Assembly: GCF_000611645.1 (NCBI RefSeq)
Contig: NW_014012921.1
Coordinates: 1-21,551 of the forward strand
Source: Monoraphidium neglectum
Lineage: Eukaryota; Chlorophyta; Chlorophyceae; Sphaeropleales; Selenastraceae
Length of the DNA stretch: 21,551 nucleotides
Direction: 5' to 3'
Shown here: positions 9,901 to 18,263 of the stretch, in pieces
Layout: the number at the start of each line of letters is the position of its first letter
Numbering within the stretch: the first letter of the stretch is position 1
Made by a program: the position numbers and the translations under genes
The notes under the pieces: generated by a model
Databases searched by the model: none
The model's input: the letters and a program-made list of their open reading frames with translations, nothing else
What the model was told of the DNA's origin: nothing

Positions 9901-11040
9901 TGCTCTGGTCTCTTGTGCACGCGGGGCAGCGGCCCTATGGGGAAATGCTGCATGGCGAGGTGCGCTTGGGCATGGGCGCCACACAAGCCGAGCCATCGCA
10001 TTTTCCCTTCGCTGCTTGCGCAGCTCGAAATGCAGCCGCACCGCCGCTGTGGGGGCGGTCATGGGGGCCGTGGCTCATGCAACGCGGGGCACCTGACGAC
10101 CAGCTCCACCTTTGGAAGGCTGTGGCGGACGCTCTCTGCTTGACCTCTGCACCATCTTGTCCCCCGCCTGCGACGCACACGGCTCAACCAACCTGTTTTC
10201 CGCCCGTTCCGCCGCGGGCCCCTCATGATGCAATGTGCAGATCATAACACGCGTCATCCACCAGGGGCTGCGGCCCCTGTTCAAGCCTGACACGTGGCCG
10301 CCCTACGTTGAGGTGGGCGCCCGGGCCCCCCGCTAGCAGTGAATTGTTGGTGCGAGCGCGGGCCGCACGGCCGGCGGAGGGGCCTCGAGCTCGGCCAAGC
10401 CGCCACGCGCTCAGGCCGAGGGCACGGGCGGCAGCGGCCAGCGCAGCCAGCAGCGAGGGGTCGACGGCAGGCGGCACGTGCGGCACTGACCGAAGTCTGC
10501 AGCACCGGTTGTTCAGGCACGTGCGGAACAGGCACGACTTCAGACGCCCAGCCCCATCCGGGTGCTGAAGTTTACCCCTGCCCTTATCGACACCCTTCGC
10601 AGCTGACCGAGGCGTGCTGGCAGCAGGAGCCCTCGAAGCGCCCCACAATGGACCAGCTCGTCGCCCTCATAGATGAGCTGATTTCGAGGGCGGCGGCTGA
10701 GGGTTTAGAGGCCTCGGAGGCAGGGGAACATTTTACGGCAGAAGGGCGCAGCTATGGCGACGGCGGGCTGGGCAGGAAGCACGTGCGGTTGCGGGGCGGA
10801 AACGTGCCGCCCGCGCTGCCGCCGCCGGCGCCGAGGCGCGGCGAGGCGTCCAGAAACGAGGGCAGCTGGAGCATGGGGCGCGGGGCTGGTGACGCCGACG
10901 ACGATAGAGGCGGCTGCGAGGTCGCGGACAGGCCGGCAGCCGCGCGGCCGCCACCGCAGGGCGCTGCGGGCGCGCAGGCCGCCGCGCCGCAGCGGGTGTC
11001 GTGGCGCGTCAGGGTAGCCACAGGGGAGGGGCCGGCTTGA
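2830..11040 (+). CDS. Single-pass receptor-like protein kinase (algal ectodomain, TM helix, TKL-like kinase)
   Basis: Predicted plasma-membrane kinase of about 961 residues. Proposed exons: 2830-3045, 3302-3368, 3650-3826, 3972-4016, 4133-4187, 4468-4497, 4648-4816, 4998-5182, 5554-5735, 6306-6498, 6677-6825, 7161-7267, 7471-7539, 7711-7992, 8285-8386, 8611-8744, 9234-9263, 9522-9635, 9890-9959, 10241-10312, 10603-11040; phases agree throughout. Signal peptide MMISAVLIFMLGSSSVAA; the ectodomain has NVT/NRT/NGT glycosylation motifs and cysteines (SVTRIMLANNVT, LCSDPKMLMSGC). The TM helix near residues 376-392 (FLGLVALVLALLLIA) is followed by RHRRR. Kinase landmarks: GAGATG loop (about 480-485), AVK lysine 500, IDRE glutamate 515, WIIME hinge, HADVKADN (Asp702, Asn707; HRD Arg is Ala), DFG Asp726, PPE, DVYSMGILLW. 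All catalytic residues are present, so it is probably active but non-RD. A 94-residue exon before the hinge and the C-terminal tail are Ala/Gly/Pro-rich. Exons 1 and 6-8 are least certain. ATG 2869 is an alternative start. Ligand unknown. Confidence 0.8.
4393..4426. repeat. 34-bp near-perfect palindrome in kinase intron 5
   Basis: The left half AAGCCCCTGGCATCCAC and the reverse complement of the right half (AAGCCCCTGGCACCCAC) differ at one base, with no spacer. As RNA it would form a 12-bp perfect stem with at most a ten-base loop. It lies in the intron between exons 5 and 6, about 40 nt upstream of the proposed 30-nt exon 6. No target-site duplication or transposon terminus was recognised around it. 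Confidence 0.85.
5741..5866. repeat. Degenerate GGATTCAGG / GGTTCAGG repeats in kinase intron 9
   Basis: Variants of GGATTCAGG and GGGTTCAG recur at irregular spacing right after the exon 9 donor (GTGAGT at 5736), with a second cluster near 5824-5866 (GGGATTCAAGG, CGTTCAGGTTTGAGGG). The pattern resembles a decayed minisatellite. A faint telomere-like flavour is noted but is not strong enough to call. Confidence 0.55.
5960..6080. repeat. GGTTGC-rich cluster in kinase intron 9
   Basis: About seven GTTGC cores, mostly GGTTGC(C/T/G)GC, occur in about 120 bp. Two longer copies, GTTGCGGTGACCAGGC near 5971 and GTTGCCGTGACTAGGC near 6048, match at all but two positions, suggesting duplication of a longer unit followed by drift. 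It sits wholly inside the 570-nt intron 9. Confidence 0.6.
6960..7090 (+). repeat. (CA)n microsatellite and CA-rich tract in kinase intron 11
   Basis: A pure (CA)n run of about 16-17 units covers 6961-6993. Degenerate CA-rich sequence (CACACATACATACACAC, CGCACACACGCACACAC) continues to about 7090. The tract lies 70-200 nt upstream of exon 12 (7161-7267), which codes for the ATP-binding lysine. Confidence 0.95.
7276..7410 (+). repeat. TG/GTGC-rich tract in kinase intron 12
   Basis: Degenerate alternating purine-pyrimidine sequence built from GTGTGC, GCATGCATGCATG and GTGCGTGCGTGTG begins about 10 nt after the exon 12 donor (GTACGT at 7268). It is roughly complementary in kind to the CA tract on the other side of exon 12. 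Confidence 0.9.
8766..8819 (+). repeat. (GTGTGC)n hexamer microsatellite in kinase intron 16
   Basis: About eight nearly uninterrupted GTGTGC units follow the exon 16 donor by roughly 20 nt, then grade into GTGCGCGC and GTGTGTGTG sequence up to about 8875. The tract separates the exon with the catalytic loop from the 30-nt exon carrying DFG. Confidence 0.95.
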
Positions 11041-11961
11041 CCTCTGGTGGGGGCAGGGGAGCAGCCGGGGGAGGTTTCCAGGCGGTACTATAACGGGAGG
11101 CTGCATCTACGTATCCTTCGCTTGCTGGGCATAAGGTATCGTTAGTGGGCAACACAGCAACAACGCCGCTGGCGGTCCAGCGAGCACGTGTGTCCGCCCA
11201 AATGAATGAACTTGTGCATCCTGCCAAAGCGCCGGCCGGCCATCCCCGCTGCGGGCAGCTCGTCGGTGCATGACTTATGACTTTGCGGCGTGCACGCCCG
11301 CCTCTGGCTTGCACGGCTTGGCCCGGCTTGGACACCGGTCGCTCGGCCAACATCGGTCGCATGCTTGTCCATTCCCCTAGATGAGACACCTTGATCTGAC
11401 ATTGGGCTCTGACATATGGCCTTGCATGGCTGCCATTTCACTCCGCTTGTCCTGCTAGGGTTCTTTTCTCGATGGGCGCCGGCATTGCATGCGCCGCCCC
11501 TTGCAGCGCCTCAACCTACTTGGGCCTTCCGTCCGTGGAAATTCAGGATTGTGGTTTAAGGTTTTGTGCTATGGACGGTTTTGCTTTGTACCGGCTGCCG
11601 CCGCACCTAGTTGTATAGCTCGGAGTCTCCTTTCAACAAAGACTGATTTTTGGCAATTTTAGACCATTCGTCATCACCCGCCACTCCTGACGACACCGCC
11701 GGCAACCAGGTCTTCCGGCGATCTCAGGTGCACCGTTGCCACATCCCGCGTTGCGCTGCTGCACTTAGCTTTCGCACGCCAGTTGACCTGCCATCGACGG
11801 CACGCTCTACGCTTCCTTGGTTTGATGCAATGATGATACAATTGAGCTTGCACTTTGACCTGAATCGACTGCGGGGCCTTCATGCCGCAGAGGGTGTGAA
11901 GTGACACATCCAGCACCTTGGATCCGTGCCACTGCATACGTGGCCCACACAGCCACATTTG

Positions 11962-11966
11962 TGTAA
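11962..11966 (+). promoter_or_regulatory. Possible UGUAA polyadenylation signal for the receptor kinase
   Basis: TGTAA, the usual chlorophyte polyadenylation signal, lies about 920 nt after the kinase stop codon. It is the first copy I see on the plus strand in this spacer. A pentamer can arise by chance, and the implied 3' UTR is long but within algal range. Confidence 0.35.
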
Positions 11967-12019
11967 CCAACCGATTTGTCTTCCCAACCACATGCAAAAC
12001 CTCTCCAAGAAATAGCAGA

Positions 12020-12024
12020 TTACA
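12020..12024 (-). promoter_or_regulatory. Possible UGUAA polyadenylation signal for the EFCAB10-like gene
   Basis: TTACA on the plus strand reads TGTAA on the minus strand, about 215 nt after the EFCAB10-like stop codon. With the plus-strand signal at 11962-11966 it would place the two transcript ends nearly back to back. Confidence 0.4.
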
Positions 12025-12218
12025 ATCATGGCAGCCCGCTCCGCAGCTGCACACGCCTTCAGCTCAGGCTGTTTATATATGGCAGCCCAGACCGAGGCTC
12101 AATCCCAAAATGGGCGACTAGCGGTCACGGCTCAGATCCTCGTCAAGCTGCTGCACGTCAACCTGGTAGTGTCGTGTCGCTCAGTTGTGACATCACCAGA
12201 TGTCATGACTGACACGGC

Positions 12219-12252
12219 GATGTCGGCCTGACATCACCATCAGGCCGACATC
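12219..12252. repeat. Perfect 13-bp inverted repeat including the EFCAB10-like stop codon
   Basis: The arms GATGTCGGCCTGA (12219-12231) and TCAGGCCGACATC (12240-12252) are exact reverse complements separated by eight bases (CATCACCA). The right arm is the last coding segment of the minus-strand gene including its TGA (12242-12240). The mRNA could therefore fold a GC-rich hairpin starting within the last four codons and ending in the 3' UTR. Related GTGACATCA/GATGTCA words occur just downstream near 12186-12206. Confidence 0.9.
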
Positions 12253-13566
12253 TCGACAATCATCTCCTCAAAGTCTTTGTTGTTGATCGTGCGCGACACG
12301 CGACTGAAAAAGGCCAGGAATTGCGGCAGGCCAACCAGGTGGTCCTGCCCGGGCTTGAAGTCCCTGCGGGGTGGTGCGGGTGCAGGGGCGGCAACACGGG
12401 TCAGCGCCGTGTTTGCTCATCTGCTGCCCACCCTCCTGCATGCAGCGACGGTGGAGCCGTACGCAGCTGCAGTTCTGCGCTAATATACTCTTATGGTTGC
12501 ACCCGCGTTTGCAAGCCCTGATTGCACGTGTTTGGCGGGCTGGTTGTCACGGGGATGGATCTCACTTGAAGATGGTCTTGAGGTCGGCATTCGTGAGGGT
12601 GTCCCCGCCGTGGCTGTTTGCGTACGCCTGCGGCACCAAGGCGGTGCACGATACACGGGTGAGGCGGCAGTGGGGTCTGGCAGTGGACTGCTGTGTGCGT
12701 GGCCCACGGGCCTCCCCCCGCCCCAGGTACTGAGGTACATGTGTAATCGGTCCCGTTGTGTTCGTACGCATTTGATTGGAATTCGTTAGGTACATAATAT
12801 ACATGCAACCCAGCCAAGTGCTCACTTTGACGGCCACCTCAGCAGCGTTCATGCATCTTCAACGCTCGTCCTAGCCAGCCGGCCCAAGACAACCGACAAG
12901 TTGTCGCACTGCACCGCACCTGCAACGCCCGCAGCGACATTCTGCCGGTCCCCGCCTTGTCTATGATGCGGAACACCTTCTCCAGCTTGGACTGGCGGTG
13001 CTTGGGCAGCCCAGTCTCGGGGCTCTGCGCGGCCCGATGGGGGGTGCACGTGCCGCCATCTGCTGTCCATTCGGGACGGCTGCGAAGCGCTGATTGACCA
13101 CATGCATGACAAGCTTTTTCCCACGCCCTGTATCAGCGCAGCTGTGATGTAGCAGAGTGCACGGTGCCATTGAATGTGCCGGTTTGTCTGCCCTGGAATG
13201 TCGGTGCACCGGCGCGCCTACCTGCTCTGCCTGCTCTGGGCCGAGGGTGAGGCTGTCTATCATGAACTGCACGGGGTCTGCCGGCATGGTCCGCGCTATG
13301 TCCGCGAGCAGGCCGCTGAACAGCGGCCCGACGCCGTGCTGCTCCTGATGAGGCGTCGGCGAGGGCCCGCGGCCGTTTGCGGCGCGACCAGGGTGGGCCG
13401 GAGCGGGCGGGCCACGCGCTGCCCTGCTGCCTGTACATGGGGTGCACGACGGCACGCACACTGCCACGCAACCAAGGCCAGCCAGCACGCGCACCAGATA
13501 CGCCTGGTCCTGTTCGTACAGCTTGCCATCGGGCATGGGGTCTAGACGGTCAACGTCACGCCCCAT
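12240..13566 (-). CDS. EFCAB10: EFCAB10-like protein: RIIa-type domain plus degenerate EF-hands
   Basis: Spliced protein of 161 residues. Proposed minus-strand exons are 13566-13495, 13344-13222, 13024-12920, 12627-12566 and 12363-12240, with matching phases (0, 0, 0, 2). Residues about 18-56 form an RIIa-like dimerisation/docking domain: YEQDQAYL|EQHGVGPLFSGLL, then PADPVQFMIDSL, created by the first splice. Residues about 66-100 match the EF-hand segment of animal EFCAB10 (ETGLPKHRQSKLEKVFRIID, then KAGTGRMSLRALQ). A second EF-like segment follows (LKTIFKDFKPGQ, GLPQFLAFF). Calcium-binding positions are poorly kept, so calcium binding is doubtful. A TGA directly after TIFK (12564-12562) looks like a stop but overlaps a GTGAGA donor, and the next exon supplies the conserved C-terminus ending EMIVEMSA. 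RIIa proteins typically dock on amphipathic helices such as those in radial spokes; a ciliary role is inferred from the animal family. Confidence 0.85.
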
Positions 13567-15161
13567 ATCGGGTAGGTGCTACTGCAGCGGCAACGGCAGC
13601 GGCGATGCGCAGCTGCTGCCTGCGCCGAGTCAACGCACTGCAAATGAACTCGTGTCTCAGGCTCTCAACACTCGGCGTGGATGCCTTGACGCTTTTACGC
13701 CGACAGATTTTTGACGGTCAGCAGTGCAGGTAATGAGTACATCAGCTGGCGCAAATTTTCTCAAGCGTCAAGATCACAAAACGGGCGAATCAAGGCGTCA
13801 AAGCCGTTGATCAACAAAGAGATAACAAAACAAGATATGTGTCCCTTGTCATGCCTCCGAAACATCATACACACATGGTACTGTACACATGTGCTCATGT
13901 GGGATGCCCGGCTGAAATCCAGCTGAGGCCTTGAATTGCGGTCATTGACACAACACATGTACAGGAGATCATACAGGCATGCCGGATCACGACATGGAAT
14001 CAACACTGCGAGAAGTGACTCACCAACCCTCCCACCCCGGCATCATTCGCAGCCCAAACTGCGCTCAGTGCTGCTGCTGCAATTGCATCACCGACAAATG
14101 GCTGAAGCGCAACACCAAGCGACACACGTGCCTTGCCTCCCCAAAGATTGTCCCCAAAATGTGCCGTGTTGCGCCCTCAGCGGCAGCGGTTTTCCCGTGA
14201 GTCTAGGCTGTGCGTCAGCGCAGTACTTTGTCAATGCCTGCGAGACAGACTGCAGGACCGCAGAGCTCACGTCCAGCGTCATCCCGGCAGAAGTGGACAC
14301 AATGGAAGAGGTCGTCCGGCGTTCTTCCTGTTGCTTTTTGTGCTGGCGTTCCTGTGGCTCGTATGTGGTCTCCCAGGATGTCGCTGCAGTGCCGTCGTAC
14401 CTGCCGCTGGAGCAGTTTGCTGTTCCAACACCATATGGTTGTCTTCACTTGTGTGATAACCTGGCTAAAATCACAAACCCCACAAACAACACAACGTGTG
14501 GGCATGCGACTTCGGCGCCTGCTTGCTTGTGGGTGGTGATGAGACAGCATTCAGTTATGATACATACCGTGTATGTGATGATGCAGTCACGGCACAGCGG
14601 CACAGGATACGTTGGTGCGGCGCTGACCTTGAATAGAGCTGTCGATGGCGCTGTGCACCAGCGCATATGGGGCTCGTCTTGGAACTGCAGCAAAGGACTG
14701 CCGGAGGCGGCGGAGGGGGGGGGGGAGGCGCATGTGATGCGCACGAAGGTGACCGCAAGCCAGGTTGATCATACGCTCATGTGATGCGTATTTGGCTGAT
14801 ACCTGTTTACCAGGATTCTCGTTGCTTACTGCGGCTTAACTCCTCCGCCGAGATCGCTTCCGTGATCACACGCGGCCCTCGCGGGGATCGTGCTGAGTTT
14901 AGCCTTAGTACAGGCATTGACCGGCTCACCACCCTGGTAAGGCAAAACTCATGCGAACCCGGGCCCTCTCGTTGCCCCTCGCAACTGCACACCGCTGCCC
15001 ACTTTGCATGCTTGCGCGTTCGCATCGTATGCGAGGAATCTAGTGTCATGTTGTTTGCACTCCCTGATGCCAGCCTGTTGCGCACGCTCTCGCCTTCCCG
15101 CCTGCGCCAGGGCGCCACCAGGACTTGCAGCACACACCGCGCATGCGTTGGAGTAGCAGCG
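13567..15161. other. AT-richer divergent spacer between EFCAB10-like and p47-like genes
   Basis: This 1.6-kb stretch separates two divergent starts and is clearly richer in A and T than the genes around it, especially 13720-13930. It should contain both promoters. No tRNA, repeat family or recognisable domain was found. A G-run lies near 14716-14725. The only notable coding signal is the long plus-strand frame 13957-14784, listed separately. The p47 frame also stays open upstream to an ATG at 14784, giving a possible 126-residue extension that resembles nothing I know. Confidence 0.5.
13957..14784 (+). CDS. Unexplained 275-codon open frame, possible orphan gene
   Basis: An uninterrupted ATG-to-TGA frame of 275 codons lies in sequence of roughly 50-60% GC, where a run this long without stops is unlikely by chance. 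The protein is Cys-rich (for example CCFLCWRSCGS), with no domain, signal peptide or repeat that I recognise, and its N-terminal part is basic. Third positions are not GC-biased, unlike every recognised gene here, which argues against an ordinary coding gene. It has no intron, whereas the five recognised genes are all intron-rich. Its TGA overlaps the ATG at 14784 that opens the p47 upstream frame. It could be a young or species-restricted gene, part of a long 5' leader, or chance. Confidence 0.2.
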   Translation: MYRRSYRHAGSRHGINTARSDSPTLPPRHHSQPKLRSVLLLQLHHRQMAEAQHQATHVPCLPKDCPQNVPCCALSGSGFPVSLGCASAQYFVNACETDCRTAELTSSVIPAEVDTMEEVVRRSSCCFLCWRSCGSYVVSQDVAAVPSYLPLEQFAVPTPYGCLHLCDNLAKITNPTNNTTCGHATSAPACLWVVMRQHSVMIHTVYVMMQSRHSGTGYVGAALTLNRAVDGAVHQRIWGSSWNCSKGLPEAAEGGGEAHVMRTKVTASQVDHTLM

Positions 15162-17490
15162 ATGGCCAACATCAAGGGATTGAGTGATTTCCAGGACAAA
15201 GACAGCGATAGTGAGAACGGCGACTTTAACGACTACTACGCCGGCGGCGAGAAGAGGTGCGTGCTCCTGTGCCGTGCCAGTCACAGACCACGCCTCGACT
15301 GTCGCCACTGATTGCGTGCACTGGCATCCAGCAGCAATGCAGCGGCTTTTGCAGGCGCAGCAGGGCGACCCCCTCTGATGTTGTTGGGAACCTGCGTGGC
15401 GGTCCATGCGCGCGTTGAGTCCCGCGCTGGCTGACTGCCATCGCTGCCCTTCGTCCGCTCGTGCAGCGGCCAGCTCATCCGCGGCGCGCCGGACGAGGTG
15501 CGCCCTTGCATGGCTGGGTCGTTTTACATATCGGAATCGTCACAGCTTGTGATGTGCTTTCTCATGTATGTCATCTCGCAGCAGCGGCGGCAGCAGCGGC
15601 AGCTGATGCAGGGCTGCGACCAGAGCAGCAAAAGCATGACAGCAATTGTAGCCAAGCAGCGGCGAGAACAGCAACAGCACTGACAGCAATTGGCGCAAGC
15701 AGCGGCGGCGGGGGCCAGGAACAGCAGCAGCAGCAGCAGCAGCAGCAACCAAAATGGGTCCACCACCCAGAGCACCGGCAGCTGGCACTGGCGCTGTCAG
15801 TGAGGCTCTCTGCGGGCATCCTTCCCCACACCTGCATCCATCAACAAGCAGCCCCCTTGCCTGCACCAAATCGACACTAACAGAAGAAGAAGGCAGACAA
15901 GGGCGACAAGGGCAAAGGTGCAGTGGAGAGCCTGTTCGAGCGCGCCAAGGAGCTGCCAGGCGCAGAACGCGGCACGGGCGACCTGCCCTCCACCTCTGGA
16001 AGCTTCGGCGGCCAGGGCCGGACCGTCGCGGGCGGCGCCGCGCAGGTGGGCGGCCCTGGGGCGCATGGCGCGCGCACGACCGCCCGGCCGCCTGCTTCAC
16101 TCGTACTAGCGCAGCAAAGCCCCCGCCGGGCTGCGCCCAGCAGCCTCGCGTCCACATACAGTCTGTAGCGCCTGTAAATGTCACCGCAATGAGCTGCTGC
16201 GCCTGGCGACGAGCAGCTGCGCTCGCGGCGTCTCCGTGGTTGGCCCCTCGGCGCCATCCCTTGCCCCTGCCGTCCCCCACACACCCTGATCCGCCCCTGC
16301 ACCCCGCCCACCCCTCCTGCAATCGCAGCCCGCGGGCCCCACGGCCCACGTGGTCAAGTTTTACCGCAACAATGTGTTTACGCTGAACGACGGCCCCGCG
16401 CGTGCGATAGACGACCCCGCCAACCAGGACTTTATGGATGCTGTGGCCAGGTGGGTTTTCCTTCCGTTGTTCTTTACCCGTTATGCTTTGAGGGTGGGGG
16501 TGGTGGGGAGGTGGAGCCCAGGGCAGTGGGCCCCCGCTGCGAACGGTCGCGTGGGGCTGTTGACGCGCCGCGCCCTGCTGGCGGTGTCTGGAGCATTGCA
16601 GTGGGCGGCGGAGCAGGCCGGGGTGCGTCAGGCTTGCATGTCGGCGGGCAACCAAGGGGCAATCCCGCAGCAGGCTGAAGGGGCACAGATGCCACCTACT
16701 CACAGCTGCCGACCCAGGCCGGCGAGGGGGCCGCAGGCTCCACGTTTTGCGCCTTGACGCGCCACCTTTGAACCCTCCTCGCCTCTGCCAGGGGCGAGTG
16801 CCCGTCCGAGATCGACCCCGGGCCGAGCGCCGAGCCCGTGACCGTCAACCTGCTGCGTGTCGAGGAGGATTATGTACCGCCAAAGTGGGTGCTCGGGGCA
16901 CCCGGGCCGCCATTGGCTGAGCATTTTGCGGCTGACGGCAACTGCAGGGCAGCCATGGTTGACGGCGTGCTATGGCCATGCGCCGGCGCGGGGGTCGCGG
17001 GCGCTCTGGGCAGCCGCTGGCCACCGCTGCGCCTGGTTGGGCATCCACGCATACCCTCTCGCACGCACGCATAGACGCACATGAAGTTGCAACTTCTTAC
17101 GCTGCCACCCTTACTTCAATCCTGCCACCCCTTTGATTCTGATCCAGGTACGTTGCCTTCTCCGGCTCTGGCCGCACCCTGGCCGCCGGCCCCTCCACCT
17201 CCGCCGCCCCCGCCCCCGCCGCGCCCGCCGGCGAGTGGGAGGGCGTGGACGAGTCCAAGCCCACCACCTCCCTGCAGCTGCGCCTTTATGACGGCGAGCG
17301 CATGGTGGCGCGCTTCAACCACACGCACACCCTGGCTGATGTCCGCCGCTTCATCCGCGCATCGCGGCCCGACATGTCGGCGCCCTACACGCTGAACACC
17401 GCGTTCCCGCCGGCGCCGGTCAAGGACGAGGGCGCGACGCTGGAGGCGGCGGGGCTGCTCAACGCGGTGCTGATCCAGCGCAAGGCGTGA
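15162..17490 (+). CDS. NSFL1C: SEP-UBX domain protein, p47/Shp1/PUX family CDC48 adaptor
   Basis: Spliced protein of 281 residues. Proposed exons are 15162-15256, 15467-15497, 15884-16045, 16329-16450, 16792-16884 and 17148-17490, with consistent phases (2, 0, 0, 2, 2). The N-terminus MANIKGLSDF and DYYAGGEKS|GQLIRG match the conserved leader of p47-type cofactors. Residues about 97-167 form the SEP domain (HVVKFYRNNVFTLNDG, FMDAVARGECPSEID, EEDYVPPK). A Pro/Ala linker follows, then a UBX domain at about 206-279 (TSLQLRLYDGERMVARFNHT, ADVRRFI, ending LLNAVLIQR). UBX binds the N-domain of CDC48/p97; p47 relatives steer it to membrane fusion, phosphatase regulation and autophagy. The N-terminal UBA domain of animal p47 and some plant PUX proteins is absent, so ubiquitin binding is not expected. 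ATG 15162 is chosen because it starts the conserved block. Confidence 0.92.
15580..15748 (+). repeat. CAG-rich tract ending in (CAG)8, in p47 intron 2
   Basis: Interrupted CAG/CGG triplets (GCAGCAGCGGCGGCAGCAGC and similar) run through the 386-nt intron 2 and end in about eight pure CAG units at 15722-15745. CAG-derived AG dinucleotides provide many potential cryptic acceptors between exon 2 and the acceptor used at 15883. A frame through it gives poly-Gln on the plus strand, but it is not in the conserved product. Confidence 0.85.
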
Positions 17491-18263
17491 GGGCGGGGGC
17501 GGATGCCGGCTGCCCCTGGCTGGGCGCACTGGGCGCGTCAAGACGCGAGCTGCTCTGGCCTTTACGCGGTGGCGCGATGGGCGCAGCTGGGTGCTCAGAG
17601 AGCAAGGTTGTCCATGAAGCTTTTTTCCTCAGCGCCGTTCTTGGCTTCTGTCGCATTCGCACCGTTGCGGCTGTGTTCTCACTCCCAGTGGGGCCGACAT
17701 GCCAAGTAAAGCCCACACTACCTTATTTGGTTGGCTAATGATGCGTTTGGGGAGGGAATAGGCTCAGACGGCGCCTGGAGAGCGGGCGAGCCCTGATAGA
17801 TAAGCCCAGACACCAGCTGAGCGTGAACTGGGGGAAGCTGCACCAGCCTTCTGCAGCCCATGCAGCTTGGAAACTTTTCAAATCACCCAGAATGTTGTGC
17901 CTGGAGTTACATTTGAATGGCCGGTCCGCCCTTCCAGGACTAGAGCGGCAGGCGGCTCCTATACTACGAAATGCCCTCCCGGTGAAAAGCCCCACCCCAG
18001 AGCAGGGGCCTGCCGGCACCAAGCCGCAAAGCCTCGTGCCGCAGAGCCCCGCCCGCCGCTGCTGAGCTACCTGTCGTGACACGTATATCAGCCGCAGGCG
18101 CCGGCCACTGCATGAGCGCTCAACGCTCAAGCTTCACAATTGAAGACGCTTGTAGCCGTTTTGACCTTGAAAGCCGCGCAAATGCAGCAGTCGGCAGCCG
18201 CGCCAGGCTGCACGCCACGCCGTCACAGATTTGGCCGCTTGGGCCGCGTCCAGATCGGCCAGA
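17491..18263. other. Convergent 3' region between p47-like and bS16c genes
   Basis: This 773-nt tail-to-tail spacer is expected to hold both 3' UTRs. I see no domain-bearing frame, RNA gene or repeat. One possible UGUAA signal for the minus-strand bS16c gene is at 17907-17911; I did not find one for the plus-strand gene. Confidence 0.5.
17907..17911 (-). promoter_or_regulatory. Possible UGUAA polyadenylation signal for bS16c
   Basis: TTACA on the plus strand reads TGTAA on the minus strand, about 355 nt after the bS16c stop codon. Position and strand fit, but the motif is only five bases. Confidence 0.35.

Larger units (their letters stand above)
11041..12239. other. Convergent 3' region between receptor kinase and EFCAB10-like genes
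   Basis: This 1.2-kb tail-to-tail spacer probably holds both 3' UTRs. Open frames here (for example 11650-11904 plus, 11009-11389 minus) lack domains, splice support and the codon bias of the neighbouring genes. It contains one possible polyadenylation signal for each gene, near 11962 and 12024. A TTTATATATGG string near 12070 looks TATA-like but has no gene in a suitable position. Confidence 0.5.

Noticed and set aside
12066..12078. TATA-like string TTTATATATGG
   Set aside because: It lies in a tail-to-tail 3' region with no gene starting nearby.
12562..12564. TGA after TIFK as the end of the EFCAB10-like protein
   Set aside because: The TGA overlaps a GTGAGA donor, and the next exon in matching phase adds a conserved EF-like C-terminus.
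14781..15161. In-frame upstream extension of the p47-like protein
   Set aside because: It is open but has no UBA or other domain and lower GC, and the conserved family leader starts exactly at ATG 15162.
15540..16703. 387-codon minus-strand open frame
   Set aside because: It runs antisense through two p47 exons and their introns, has no recognisable domain, and is expected from GC-rich coding DNA.
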